The notes: generated from the sequence alone by a model not told the origin. 64,000 nt of DNA from Rhizomicrobium sp. (GCA_037200385.1 JBBCGL010000001.1:1178001-1242000); one strand, 5' to 3'; counted from the stretch's first letter, positions 9,458 through 18,087 are shown. Numbers and translations are program-made.

Positions 9458-11983
9458 ATGATCCGGCTCGCCCTCCGCTTCGCGCGGCGCGAGATGCGGC
9501 AGCGACTGAGCGGCTTTCGTATCTTCTTCGCCTGTCTCGTGCTGGGCGTCGCCGCGATCGCCGGCGTGGAATCGCTTTCCGCGGCGTTCCTCACCGGACT
9601 GGCGGAACAGGGCCGCACCTTGCTGGGTGGCGATGTCGTCGTGCATCTGGTGCATCGCGAGGCAAGCGCCGAGGAACGCGCCTGGATGGCGGAGCGCGGG
9701 CGCGTCTCCGAGACCGTCTCGATGCGCGGCATGGCCTATGCGCTCAAACGCGGTGTCGAAGACGAGCGCCAGCTCGTCGAGCTGAAAGCTGTCGACCGCG
9801 CTTATCCGTTCTTCGGCACGGTATCGCTGTCGCCGGCGCTGAATCTCAAAAAAGCGCTGGCCTGCGACGCGGAGGCTTGCGGCGCGGTGGCGGAACAGAC
9901 GCTGGTCGACCGCCTGCATCTTGCGCCCGGCGGCCTGATGAAGATCGGAACGCAGGTTTTCCGTCTCAGCGCGGTGTTGAACGGCGAACCCGACCGAATC
10001 TCGGGCGGCTTCAGCCTTGGCCCGCATGTCCTGATCGGCATGGCGGCGCTGCCCCGCACCGGTCTCGTCACGCTCGGCAGCCTGATCGACTACAACTACC
10101 ATCTCGTGTTGCCGCCCGACGCGGACCCGAAGGCGTTCAAGGCACGAGCGACGGCCGCATTTCCCGATGCCGGCTGGGACATCCGAGACCGCAGCGACGC
10201 CGCGCCCGGCATCCGCCGCTTCGTCGAGCAGGTCACCATGTTCCTCACCCTGGTCGGCCTCACCGCGTTGGCGGTGGGCGGCGTGGGCGCCGGCCAGGCG
10301 GTCAGCGCCTTCCTCGACCGCAAGCGGGGCGAGATCGCGATCTTCAAGTCGTTGGGCGCCGACGGCACGCTGATCTTCCTGATCTTCTTCCTGCAGGTGA
10401 TGGCGATCGCGGCCTTGGCGGTCGTCACCGGATTGATCCTGGGCGCCTTGCTGCCCTTCGGCGTCCAATATGCTTTCGCCCAAGACCTTCCGGCCCCGGC
10501 GCATTTCGCGCTCTATCCGGGGCCGTTGCTGTTCGCCGCCGCCTTCGGGTTGCTGTCCGCGATCGCCTGCGCCGTGCCGCCTTTATCGCGCGCGCGGCTG
10601 ATCCCGCCCGCCAGCCTGTTCCGCGATCTCGTCGCGCCGGCGGATGCGCGCGGCGCCCTGCCCTATTTGTTGGGTGCGGGCGTCGCGGGCCTGGGAATCG
10701 TGGCGCTCGCCCTGCTGCTGGCTCCGGCGCCGGACTTCGCCGCGGAGTTCATGGGCGGGGTGCTGGCCGGACTGATCCTGTTGCGCCTGATCGCGGAAGG
10801 CTTTCGCTTCCTGCTCAAGCGCCTGCCGCGACCGCGCATGCCGACGCTGCGGCTGGCGCTGGCCAATCTCACGCGGCCCGGCGCGGCAACGACGGGCGTG
10901 GTGACCGCCCTGGGGCTGGGCCTCACCCTGCTGGCCACCGTATCGCTGCTCGACCACACCATCTCGGCCCAGGTGAAGGATCGTTTGCCGGGCACGGCGC
11001 CCAGTTTCTTCTTCGTCGATATCCAGCCGGACGAGGCGGTGCGCTTCGACGCGGCGATCCTCAAGTTCAAATCGGCGGAAGACTTCAAGCGCACGCCGAT
11101 GATCCGGGGACGGATCGTCTCGCTGAAGGGCGTGCCGGCGAAGGACGCGAAGATCGCGCCGGACGCGAAATGGGCGGTCAGCGGCGATCGCGGCATCACC
11201 TATGCCGCAGAGCCGCCCGACGGCACCGTCATCACGGACGGACGGTGGTGGGCCAGGGACTATGCCGGTCCGCCGCTGGTCTCCTTCGATGCCGCGCTGG
11301 CGGAGGGGATGGGGCTGCGGATCGGCGACAAGCTCGTGATGAATGTGCTGGGGCGGGAGATCCCCGCCACCATCGCAAACCTGCGCAAGGTCGATTTCAC
11401 GACCGGCGGGCAGAACTTCATCATCGTGATGTCGCCCGAGCCCATTTCGCATGCGCCGCATTCCTTCCTCGCGACGGTGCGCGTCGACCCGCGCGACGAA
11501 GAAGCGCTGTACCGCGCGATCACGGATGCGTTCCCCAACATCTCGACCATCCGGGTGAAGGACGCCATCGCACAGGTCGATGGACTGCTCCAGGAATTGA
11601 GCGACGGCGTGCGGGCGGCGAGCCTTCTCACCATCCTCTCCGGTCTGCTGGTGCTGGCCGGTGCGATCGCCGCAGGCGGGCGCGGGCGGCTCTACGACGC
11701 AACGGTCCTGAAGGTGCTGGGTGCGACGCGGGCCCGAATCGCCCTGGTCTATGTGATCGAGTACGGCGTCACAGGATTGCTGACCGGCCTGCTGGCGCTG
11801 GGCGCCGGGACCTTGGCGGCGGCCGTCATCTGCGAGCAGGTCCTGGGAGTTCCGCTGATCTTCGACGCGGCCGCGGCCTTGCTGACGGTCGCAGGCGGTG
11901 GCGCCGCAACCTTGTTGTTCGGGCTCGCAGGCGCCTGGACGGCCCTGGCGGCCCGGCCGGCGCAACAGCTGCGTGCGCCATAG
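9458..11983 (+). CDS. ybbP: FtsX-family ABC permease, YbbP type
   Basis: An 841-residue inner-membrane permease with the YbbP layout: an N-terminal membrane helix (residues about 20-40), a large periplasmic domain, a first FtsX membrane bundle near residues 260-375, further helices to about residue 495, a second periplasmic domain, and a C-terminal FtsX bundle from about residue 715. The cytoplasmic EIAIFKSLGAD segment after the first bundle helix is the usual coupling region to the ATPase. The length fits the double-FtsX class that functions with a single ATPase. It is cotranscribed with ybbA, and no accessory membrane-fusion protein is nearby. Confidence 0.92.
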   Translation: MIRLALRFARREMRQRLSGFRIFFACLVLGVAAIAGVESLSAAFLTGLAEQGRTLLGGDVVVHLVHREASAEERAWMAERGRVSETVSMRGMAYALKRGVEDERQLVELKAVDRAYPFFGTVSLSPALNLKKALACDAEACGAVAEQTLVDRLHLAPGGLMKIGTQVFRLSAVLNGEPDRISGGFSLGPHVLIGMAALPRTGLVTLGSLIDYNYHLVLPPDADPKAFKARATAAFPDAGWDIRDRSDAAPGIRRFVEQVTMFLTLVGLTALAVGGVGAGQAVSAFLDRKRGEIAIFKSLGADGTLIFLIFFLQVMAIAALAVVTGLILGALLPFGVQYAFAQDLPAPAHFALYPGPLLFAAAFGLLSAIACAVPPLSRARLIPPASLFRDLVAPADARGALPYLLGAGVAGLGIVALALLLAPAPDFAAEFMGGVLAGLILLRLIAEGFRFLLKRLPRPRMPTLRLALANLTRPGAATTGVVTALGLGLTLLATVSLLDHTISAQVKDRLPGTAPSFFFVDIQPDEAVRFDAAILKFKSAEDFKRTPMIRGRIVSLKGVPAKDAKIAPDAKWAVSGDRGITYAAEPPDGTVITDGRWWARDYAGPPLVSFDAALAEGMGLRIGDKLVMNVLGREIPATIANLRKVDFTTGGQNFIIVMSPEPISHAPHSFLATVRVDPRDEEALYRAITDAFPNISTIRVKDAIAQVDGLLQELSDGVRAASLLTILSGLLVLAGAIAAGGRGRLYDATVLKVLGATRARIALVYVIEYGVTGLLTGLLALGAGTLAAAVICEQVLGVPLIFDAAAALLTVAGGGAATLLFGLAGAWTALAARPAQQLRAP

Positions 11984-12032
11984 CGTCCCCTGCGGGCGTG
12001 ATGCAAGGATTAGGGCGATTTAAGCTGCCGTC

Positions 12033-12063
12033 TTGATACCGCGTCTCCGAAACACGATATAAT
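12033..12063 (+). promoter_or_regulatory. Promoter candidate of the Bax-inhibitor-1 gene
   Basis: TTGATA at 12033-12038 and a perfect TATAAT at 12058-12063, separated by 19 bases, which is longer than the ideal 17. The -10 match is striking in GC-rich DNA. It places the transcript start about 35 bases before the gene. A short CCGGC/GCCGG stem lies between the promoter and the start codon. Alphaproteobacterial ybhL leader RNAs occur before such genes, but I cannot confirm one by eye. Confidence 0.5.
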
Positions 12064-12102
12064 GCGGGAGCCGGCGACCTTGCCGGGAAGAAAGGGTTTC
12101 AC

Positions 12103-12876
12103 ATGGCTGACTTCGACAACCGCGTCCTGCCCGGCCAGGCGGCTGCCGCCGGCGTGTATGACGAGGGCCTGCGCGGCTACATGCTGCGCGTCTACAACTA
12201 CATGCTGATCGCGATGCTGGTCACCGGCGTCAGCGCCTACGGCATCTATTCCGCTTCGGTGACGACCGATCCGGCCGCCGCTGCCGCGCATCTCAGCGGT
12301 GGACTTATGCTCACCAAGCTGGGCGTGGCGATCTTCACCTCCCCGCTCCGCTGGGTGATCATGCTGGCGCCCGTCGGGGCCGCGCTGTTCCTGCAGGCCC
12401 GCGTGCGGGTGATGTCGGTGGTCGGCGCCCAGGCGGTGTTCTGGGTCTTCTCCGCCCTGATGGGCTTTTCCATCGCGGCGATCTGCATGGTCTATGCGCA
12501 GACCGACATCACGCAGGCCTTCTTCCTCACGGCCGGCGCGTTCGGCGGGCTCAGCCTCTACGGCTACAGCACCAAGCGCGACTTGTCGGGCATGGCGTCG
12601 TTCCTGATCATGGGCATGTGGGGCCTGTTCTTCGCCCTGATCGCGAACATCTTCTTCGAGTCGAAAGGCGCGCAGCTGCTGCTGTCGATCATCGGCGTCG
12701 GCATCTTCGCCGGCCTGACCGCCTATGACTCGCAGGCCATCAAGGAGCGCTATTCCGCCAACGACGACGGCACGGTCACGGGCCGCAAGGCGATCCTGGG
12801 CGCGGTGCACCTCTACATCGACTTCATCAACATGTTCCAGTTCCTGCTGTACATCATGGGCGGCAGCCGCCGCTGA
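12103..12876 (+). CDS. Bax inhibitor-1 (YccA/YbhL) family membrane protein
   Basis: A 257-residue inner-membrane protein with seven hydrophobic segments beginning near residue 28. It carries the family's C-terminal features, including YDSQAIKERY near residue 208 and the final helix with DFINMFQFLLY. Bacterial members are thought to be calcium-leak or proteostasis-related channels, and some bind FtsH (YccA). It is a single-gene unit with its own promoter-like sequence and a strong terminator immediately downstream. Confidence 0.93.
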   Translation: MADFDNRVLPGQAAAAGVYDEGLRGYMLRVYNYMLIAMLVTGVSAYGIYSASVTTDPAAAAAHLSGGLMLTKLGVAIFTSPLRWVIMLAPVGAALFLQARVRVMSVVGAQAVFWVFSALMGFSIAAICMVYAQTDITQAFFLTAGAFGGLSLYGYSTKRDLSGMASFLIMGMWGLFFALIANIFFESKGAQLLLSIIGVGIFAGLTAYDSQAIKERYSANDDGTVTGRKAILGAVHLYIDFINMFQFLLYIMGGSRR

Positions 12877-12898
12877 GCAGACGCGCAGGCGGAATCAA

Positions 12899-12928
12899 GG
12901 GCCTCGGTGCTTCACCGGGGCCCTTTTT
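12899..12928 (+). terminator. Rho-independent terminator of the Bax-inhibitor-1 gene
   Basis: An 11-base stem, GGGCCTCGGTG at 12899-12909 and CACCGGGGCCC at 12913-12923, with one G-T wobble, a three-base loop, and a run of five T at 12924-12928. It lies 22 bases after the stop codon and before the convergent DUF2794 gene. The opposite strand lacks a matching T-run, so it works mainly for the plus strand. Confidence 0.9.
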
Positions 12929-12936
12929 CGTTAGCG

Positions 12937-13347
12937 TCAGCCGCCGGTCGCGAGCGCCTTGAGCAGTTTCTTGTCGAAGACCCGCAGCACCTGGGCGAGG
13001 TCGTGGCCGCGCTTGAGGATGTGGCCGGTGGCGGCGATCACGGAATACATGCCCTGGGCGCCACGCAGCCGCGGCCGCTTCTCCACCCGGAACAGCGGGA
13101 CCTCGGAGGTGCGGCGGAAGACCGAGAACACCGCGACGTCATCCAGGAAATCGATCGCATAGTCGCGCCATTCGCCGGCCGCGACCATGCGGCCATAGAG
13201 CGTCAATATCCGGTTGAGCTCGGCCCGGTCGAAGCGCACCTGCGCGGCCGTGAAGCCTGCCTGGCCCTGGTTGGATCCGCCTGAATGGTCTGTCCGCGCG
13301 GCCGGCGACGGGCCTGCGCGGAGGAACGCTATGGGTTCTTCCGCCAT
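12937..13347 (-). CDS. DUF2794 domain protein
   Basis: A 136-residue protein matching the alphaproteobacterial DUF2794 family: FDRAELNRILTLYGRMVAAGEWRD-type core from about residue 39, followed by AVFSVFRR and PLFRVEKRP, and a leucine/lysine-rich C-terminus. The function is unknown. The start at ATG 13347 (MAEEPIAF) gives the usual size; the frame is open upstream but with arginine-rich low-quality sequence. It has no signal peptide or membrane segment and appears to be cytoplasmic. Its upstream neighbour on the same strand is an O-methyltransferase gene 71 bases away. Confidence 0.82.
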   Translation of the reverse strand: MAEEPIAFLRAGPSPAARTDHSGGSNQGQAGFTAAQVRFDRAELNRILTLYGRMVAAGEWRDYAIDFLDDVAVFSVFRRTSEVPLFRVEKRPRLRGAQGMYSVIAATGHILKRGHDLAQVLRVFDKKLLKALATGG

Positions 13348-13418
13348 CGGTGGAAGTTTGGCCTTGTCATGGGACTGTCGCAAGCCCCCAACGCCGGCCA
13401 CTGGCGTTCGCGGACGGC

Positions 13419-14075
13419 CTATCGCTTCACCGCCAACATCACCCCGTCGCCCACCGTCGCGAGCGCCATGTCGACCCGGCTGTCCGCATGGATCTTCGCG
13501 TTGAGGGCGCGCAAGGCGGCAGTGTCGGGGTCGGTGACATCCGGATCGGCGACGGCGCCACTCCACAGCATGTTGTCGAGCGCGACCAACCCGCCCGGCC
13601 GCAGCAGGCGCAGCACGCGCTCGTAGTAGCCGTCATAGTTGGTCTTGTCCGCGTCGATGAAGGCGAGATCGAAGGGGCCTTCCCCCTTGGCGATCATCGC
13701 ATCCAGTGCCGCCAGACCCGGGCCGAGGCGCAGATCGATCTTCGCCTCCACGCCGGCTTCCTTCCAGTAGCCACGCGCCTTGTCGGTGAATTCCTTGCTG
13801 ACATCGAGCGCCACCAGCCGGCCGGCCGGCGGCATCGCCAAGGCGACGCTGAGCGCGCTATAGCCGGTGAACGTGCCGATCTCGACATAGTGCTTTGCAT
13901 CCGTGAGCCGGGCGAGAATCTGGAGAAACGCGCCCTGCTCCGGTGCGATCTGCATCACCGCGTTGGGCAGCTTGGCGGTCTCTTCGCGGCAGCGGATCTG
14001 CGCCGGCGCTTCCCGCGCGCCTGTCTTGCTCAGATACGCCATCAAGGCGTCGGTGGCGTGCACGAAGCGTCCCAT
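13419..14075 (-). CDS. Class I SAM-dependent O-methyltransferase (Methyltransf_3 family)
   Basis: A 218-residue soluble methyltransferase of the catechol/caffeoyl-CoA O-methyltransferase family. SAM motif I is VEIGTFTGYSALSVALAMP near residue 68; the metal- and SAM-binding AFIDADKTNYDGYYE segment lies near residue 140 and ALDNMLWSG near residue 166. Such enzymes methylate a phenolic or other hydroxyl group with a divalent metal. The substrate is not predictable from context. It has no membrane segment. Confidence 0.92.
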   Translation of the reverse strand: MGRFVHATDALMAYLSKTGAREAPAQIRCREETAKLPNAVMQIAPEQGAFLQILARLTDAKHYVEIGTFTGYSALSVALAMPPAGRLVALDVSKEFTDKARGYWKEAGVEAKIDLRLGPGLAALDAMIAKGEGPFDLAFIDADKTNYDGYYERVLRLLRPGGLVALDNMLWSGAVADPDVTDPDTAALRALNAKIHADSRVDMALATVGDGVMLAVKR

Positions 14076-14243
14076 GAGGTCTCCTTCGCCGCAAAATGGT
14101 CACGATGAGACCATCGCACGGCCGTGGTTTCCGCCGACGGTCCTGTCGCCGGCGGGTCCGAGTTGACGGGCCGCACGCGAGCGAATCAAGCCCCCAGCCC
14201 TCTCTTGCGGGCGCCTTGATCGGCCCGCCGGATTTTCTCCGTG

Positions 14244-14609
14244 TCAGACGTTGAGCTTGCGGATGTTGGCCGCCATCTGGCCGAACAGGCCGCCGATGGC
14301 GCCTGTCAGGATGGTCAGCGCCGTGCCGACCGGCAACACGATCAGCGTGACATCCCGCAGAACGTTGGCCAAGGCGATGCCGATAAGGCCCGCGGCGCCG
14401 CCCGCGATGGCGCCGCCGAACGCACCTTTGGCATAGCCCTTGGCGAAATCGCGCGCATAGAACAGCCCCGCCAGACCGGAGATCATCATCGTGCCGAACG
14501 CAAAGACATTGGCGCGCACCCAAGGGACGTAGTGCCCCAGCACAACAAGCGTCACCTGCAACGCGACGCCGGTGACCGTTGCCTGCTGCACGAGTTTGCC
14601 GTCGAACAT
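14244..14609 (-). CDS. Small four-helix membrane protein, paralogue A of a tandem pair
   Basis: A 121-residue protein of unknown family with about four hydrophobic segments (near residues 15-30, 35-52, 64-82 and 90-110) and many glycines. It aligns along its length with the next upstream gene: both begin M-[FL]-D-x-K, share GATxxG-like openings, and contain VFAFG followed by IS and LxG. The ATG at 14609 is chosen because AAGGAA lies a few bases upstream; the frame is open to 14678 but without a ribosome site. I cannot name a family; an inner-membrane location is the only safe inference. Confidence 0.75.
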   Translation of the reverse strand: MFDGKLVQQATVTGVALQVTLVVLGHYVPWVRANVFAFGTMMISGLAGLFYARDFAKGYAKGAFGGAIAGGAAGLIGIALANVLRDVTLIVLPVGTALTILTGAIGGLFGQMAANIRKLNV

Positions 14610-14674
14610 ACCGGTTCCTTCCGCCGGACGCGGCACGCGTCCTCGCGCCAATGATGGCGGATCGCCGGTGCGAT

Positions 14675-15031
14675 TCAAGCCGAGACGGTTCCCGAAACAA
14701 GACGCCCGATCGCCCCGCCAACGGCGCCGGTGACGGCAGAACTCGCCGTCCCCAGCACCAGGATGTTGGCGGGCACGTCGTGCAACGCGAAAGAGACCGC
14801 GATGCCGATCAAGGCGCAGACCCCGCCCGCCAGCGCGCCGCCCAGCGCCGCACCGCCGAGGCTGGACGCTCTGCGGCCATAGAGAAAGCCGGCAGCCAGC
14901 GAGATGGCCATGCCGCCGAACGCGAACACGTTCATCTTGACGAAAGCGACGAAATGACCGGCGACGACCATGGCAAGTTGAAGCACGGTGCCGGCGATGG
15001 TAGCGCCCTGAAGCGCCTTGGTGTCGAGCAT
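14675..15031 (-). CDS. Small four-helix membrane protein, paralogue B of a tandem pair
   Basis: A 118-residue relative of the gene just downstream, evidently from a tandem duplication. Shared landmarks are the start (MLDTKALQGAT against MFDGKLVQQAT), VVAGHF against VVLGHY, NVFAFGGMAIS against NVFAFGTMMIS, and a glycine-rich helix pair. The ATG at 15031 is preferred over that at 15040, because a GAGG lies nine bases upstream of the former but directly touches the latter. Sequence identity looks moderate, so the duplication is old and both copies have been kept. Function is unknown. Confidence 0.75.
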   Translation of the reverse strand: MLDTKALQGATIAGTVLQLAMVVAGHFVAFVKMNVFAFGGMAISLAAGFLYGRRASSLGGAALGGALAGGVCALIGIAVSFALHDVPANILVLGTASSAVTGAVGGAIGRLVSGTVSA

Positions 15032-15059
15032 GGCGTTCATCCTCGGGGTTTGCAGGGAA

Positions 15060-15611
15060 TCAGTTCTTTCCGAATCTGCCGGCGAGCGCGATCAGGTATT
15101 CGGCGTTGCCGCCGCGCAGATGGTCATAAAGTTCGTCGTATCTCGTGCCGGTGGCAAAGCCGATCACGGTCTCGGTCACTTTCGTCCTGCCGGCGCCGGC
15201 ATCCTCGAAGGTCATCACCGTGCGCACGGTGGCGAACGTCGCCGGATCGAACGGACCGCCGGCGGGAACGAATTCGTTCTGCCAGGCCAGCATCGCGTCC
15301 GGCAGCCAGAGCACGATCCGGTGGCGCACATTGCCGGGATCGCCGATTTTCGCGCCCGGCATGAGGCCAAACTCGATCGTCCCGCCATTGCCGGGCGTGA
15401 TATGCGCAACGGGTACGCCTGACCACTGCATGAAGGCGCCGTCATCCGTAAAGGCCGCCCAGACCGCCGGTCGTGCGGCATCGACCACGACGGATTCGCG
15501 CAGCACCCGCGCTCCGTCCGCATCCTGGAACGAATCGTCCTTCACCGCGGCCCGCGCAGGCGAGAACAGCAGCGTGGCGAGCGCCAAAACGGCCAAGTGA
15601 CGAGCCTTCAT
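15060..15611 (-). CDS. Exported SRPBCC/START-like domain protein
   Basis: A 183-residue protein with a cleavable signal peptide (about residues 1-21, ending SPARA-A) followed by a polyketide-cyclase/START-like (AHSA1-type) fold: VVVDAARPAVWAAFTD near residue 41 is the classic opening of the domain, and RTKVTETVIGF sits near the C-terminal half. SRPBCC proteins hold hydrophobic ligands in a deep cavity. Export to the periplasm is less usual for this fold. Its ATG overlaps the stop of the upstream TetR gene (ATGA), so it is translationally coupled to that regulator and is a likely target of its control. Confidence 0.85.
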   Translation of the reverse strand: MKARHLAVLALATLLFSPARAAVKDDSFQDADGARVLRESVVVDAARPAVWAAFTDDGAFMQWSGVPVAHITPGNGGTIEFGLMPGAKIGDPGNVRHRIVLWLPDAMLAWQNEFVPAGGPFDPATFATVRTVMTFEDAGAGRTKVTETVIGFATGTRYDELYDHLRGGNAEYLIALAGRFGKN

Positions 15612-16237
15612 GATGTCTTCCTCTTCGAAGCGGCTTCGGTCTCGAGCCGGGTGACGTAGTCGCGCAGCATCGCCACCGAGCGGTCGAAGGCGGCGAGATC
15701 GCGGTGGGTACGCGACTGCATCACGCCACCCTCCATCGTGGTCAGCGTGAAGATCGCAAGGCCGCGGCGGTCGAGATCGCGCGGCAGGCGCGCGCCGGCC
15801 GCGACATAGCATTCCTCGACGGCATCCACCCAGCCGTCGAAATTCACCGCGATGAGATCGCGCACCGGCGGATCCGGCTCGTGAATCTCCAATGCGAGGC
15901 TGCCGATCGGGCAGCCATAGAAAAAGTCACTGCCCTTGAGCGCCTGGCGATAGCGCGCCAACAGCGCAAAGACGCGCTCGATCGGGTCCTCGACGCCCTC
16001 CCAGGCCGGCGCCAGCAGCATCGGGCGGATGCCGTCGCGATACCGGCGCAACACCTCGATCAGCAGGTCCTGCTTGGTCGGAAAGAAGTGATAGAGGCTG
16101 CCGCTATTCGCATTGGCGGCGCGCAGGATGTCCGCCACCGAAGCGGACTCATAGCCCTTCTCGGAAAACAGCCGCATCGCGGTCATGACCAGCCGGTCTT
16201 TGGTGTCCTCAGCCACATCGCATATTTGATTGATCAT
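15608..16237 (-). CDS. TetR-family transcriptional regulator
   Basis: A 209-residue repressor with the TetR helix-turn-helix at about residues 14-58 (TAMRLFSEKGYESASVADI, then SGSLYHFFPTKQDLL) and a ligand-binding C-terminal domain containing a CPIGSLALEI segment typical of the AcrR/YxaF-like branch. It is coupled to the SRPBCC gene through a four-base overlap. A perfect 8+8 inverted repeat at 16226-16245 covers its start codon, so it probably represses its own operon. A GTG at 16216 is an alternative start that would leave the operator upstream. Confidence 0.9.
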   Translation of the reverse strand: MINQICDVAEDTKDRLVMTAMRLFSEKGYESASVADILRAANANSGSLYHFFPTKQDLLIEVLRRYRDGIRPMLLAPAWEGVEDPIERVFALLARYRQALKGSDFFYGCPIGSLALEIHEPDPPVRDLIAVNFDGWVDAVEECYVAAGARLPRDLDRRGLAIFTLTTMEGGVMQSRTHRDLAAFDRSVAMLRDYVTRLETEAASKRKTS

Positions 16238-16245
16238 TCAATCAA
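16226..16245. promoter_or_regulatory. Probable operator of the TetR regulator
   Basis: A perfect inverted repeat TTGATTGA-TCAT-TCAATCAA, exactly the size expected for a TetR dimer site. It spans the annotated ATG (complement of 16235-16237) of the TetR gene. It is AT-rich against a GC-rich background, which makes chance less likely. The next gene on the plus strand starts 145 bases away, so the site could also affect the divergent ABC operon. Confidence 0.7.
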
Positions 16246-16389
16246 GTCAAGTGACGCCATTCATACGGAGTTGAGACGGCGGCCGCCGCGTTCCGGACGC
16301 GGGAATCCATAAACCAACTTTAAGCCGTCCGAACTTGCGATGCGGTCGCGATTTCTCTAAGCAAACCTTGGCTTTATCCACCAGGCGAC

Positions 16390-17352
16390 ATGATCGAAAT
16401 CGAGGGACTGACCAAGCGCTTCGGCCCTTACACGGCCGTCGCCAATCTTTCGCTCAACGTCGCCAAGGGCGAGGTTCTGGGGTTCCTCGGGCCGAATGGC
16501 GCCGGCAAGTCCACGACCATGAAGATGGTGACCGGCTTCCTTGCGCCCAGCGCGGGACGCGTTCGCGTTTGCGGCCATGACGTCGAAACGGACACCCTCG
16601 CCGCCCAATCCGCCATCGGCTACCTGCCGGAAGGCGCGCCCGCCTATGGCGACATGACGGCGCGGCAATTCCTGACCTTCATCGCCGAGATACGCGGCTT
16701 CAAGGGCGCGGCGGCGCGGGCGAGGGTGGAGGCGGCAACCGCCAAGACCGAGCTCGAAGGGGTGCTGGACCAGCCGATCGAGACGCTGTCGAAAGGCTTC
16801 AAGCGCCGCGTCGGCCTGGCGCAGGCCATCCTGCACGACCCGCCGGTGCTCATCATGGACGAGCCGACCGACGGGCTGGATCCCAACCAGAAGCATGCGG
16901 TGCGGACGCTGATCCGCGGCATGGCGGCGCAGAAGGCGATCATCGTTTCGACCCATCTGCTCGAGGAAGTGGAAGCCATCTGCACCCGCGCGGTGATCAT
17001 CGACCGGGGGCAGATCGTCGCCGACGGGACGCCGGCGCAATTGCTGGCGCGCTCGCGCTATCACAACGCGGTCAGCATCGCCCTGCCCCTGGCGCAGCAG
17101 AGCGCCGCCGTGGCGAAGCTGAAGGCGCTCGGCTCGGTCGCGAGCGTCGAAGCCGCGCAGCGCGATGGCGGCACGGTGCTGATCACCGCCTTTCCGCGCA
17201 ATGGCGCGCTCCCGATCGAGGACATCAGCGCGCTCGCCGTATCCGAGAAATGGGACGTCAAGGAATTGCGCGCCGAGGCCGGCCGTCTCGACGAGGTGTT
17301 CCGCGCCATCACCACGCATGACGCGACGCGCCCGAAGGCCGCCGCGGCATGA
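16390..17352 (+). CDS. ABC transporter ATP-binding protein, GldA-like
   Basis: A 320-residue ABC ATPase. Walker A GPNGAGKSTT is near residue 35, the signature LSKGFKRRVGLAQA near residue 135 and Walker B IMDEPTDGLDP near residue 155; about 100 extra C-terminal residues follow the nucleotide-binding domain, as in drug/gliding-type ATPases. Together with the next three genes it forms the 'Gld' type ABC system (ATPase, permease, GldG-like auxiliary protein). In Bacteroidetes this set is tied to gliding, but in proteobacteria its cargo is unknown. Its stop overlaps the permease start (ATGA at 17349-17352). Confidence 0.92.
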   Translation: MIEIEGLTKRFGPYTAVANLSLNVAKGEVLGFLGPNGAGKSTTMKMVTGFLAPSAGRVRVCGHDVETDTLAAQSAIGYLPEGAPAYGDMTARQFLTFIAEIRGFKGAAARARVEAATAKTELEGVLDQPIETLSKGFKRRVGLAQAILHDPPVLIMDEPTDGLDPNQKHAVRTLIRGMAAQKAIIVSTHLLEEVEAICTRAVIIDRGQIVADGTPAQLLARSRYHNAVSIALPLAQQSAAVAKLKALGSVASVEAAQRDGGTVLITAFPRNGALPIEDISALAVSEKWDVKELRAEAGRLDEVFRAITTHDATRPKAAAA

Positions 17353-18083
17353 AATACATCTGGCCGATCTTCAAGCGCGAATTCGCAGGCTATTTCGCGA
17401 CGCCGCTCGCCTATGTCTTCATCGTGATCTTCCTGCTCGCGATGGGCGCCTTCACCTTCTATGTGGGGCGCTTCTTCGAGAACAACATCGCCGACCTGTC
17501 GGTGTTCTTCGGCTACCATCCCTGGCTCTACCTGTTCCTGGTGCCGGCGATTTCGATGCGGCTATGGGCGGAGGAGCGGCGCACCGGAACGATGGAACTG
17601 CTGCTGACGCTTCCCATTCCGCTCTGGGCGACGGTGGCCGGCAAGTATCTCGCCGCCTGGGCGTTCGTCGCCGTGGCCCTGGCCCTGACCTTCCCGATCT
17701 GGATCACGGTCAATTACCTGGGCGATCCCGACAATGGCGTGATCGTCGCGTCCTATGTCGGCAGCCTGCTGATGGCCGGCGGCTATCTCGCGATCGGCGC
17801 CTGCGTCTCCTCGACCACCAGCAACCAGGTGATCGCCTTCGTCGTCACGGTCGTGGTCTGCTTCCTGTTCACGATCTCCGGCGCGCCGCTGGTGCTCGAC
17901 GTCTTCCGCGCCTGGGCGCCGCTGGCGCTGGTCAACGCGGTGTCGTCGTTCAGCTTCCTCACCCATTTCCAGCAGATCGAAGCGGGCGTCATCGACCTGC
18001 GCGACCTGATCTATTTCTTCTCGCTGATCGCCTTGTTCCTCGCCGCGAACATCGTCGTCGTCGACCTGAAGAAGAGCGGTTGA
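17349..18083 (+). CDS. ABC permease subunit, GldF-like
   Basis: A 244-residue ABC-2 type permease with six hydrophobic segments, starting with a helix near residues 17-40. EERRTGTMELLLTLP near residue 75 is the conserved cytoplasmic element that contacts the ATPase in this class. It overlaps the ATPase gene by four bases and is followed four bases later by the GldG-like gene. An inner-membrane location is certain from hydrophobicity; the transported molecule is unknown. Confidence 0.9.
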   Translation: MKYIWPIFKREFAGYFATPLAYVFIVIFLLAMGAFTFYVGRFFENNIADLSVFFGYHPWLYLFLVPAISMRLWAEERRTGTMELLLTLPIPLWATVAGKYLAAWAFVAVALALTFPIWITVNYLGDPDNGVIVASYVGSLLMAGGYLAIGACVSSTTSNQVIAFVVTVVVCFLFTISGAPLVLDVFRAWAPLALVNAVSSFSFLTHFQQIEAGVIDLRDLIYFFSLIALFLAANIVVVDLKKSG

Positions 18084-18087
18084 TCCG

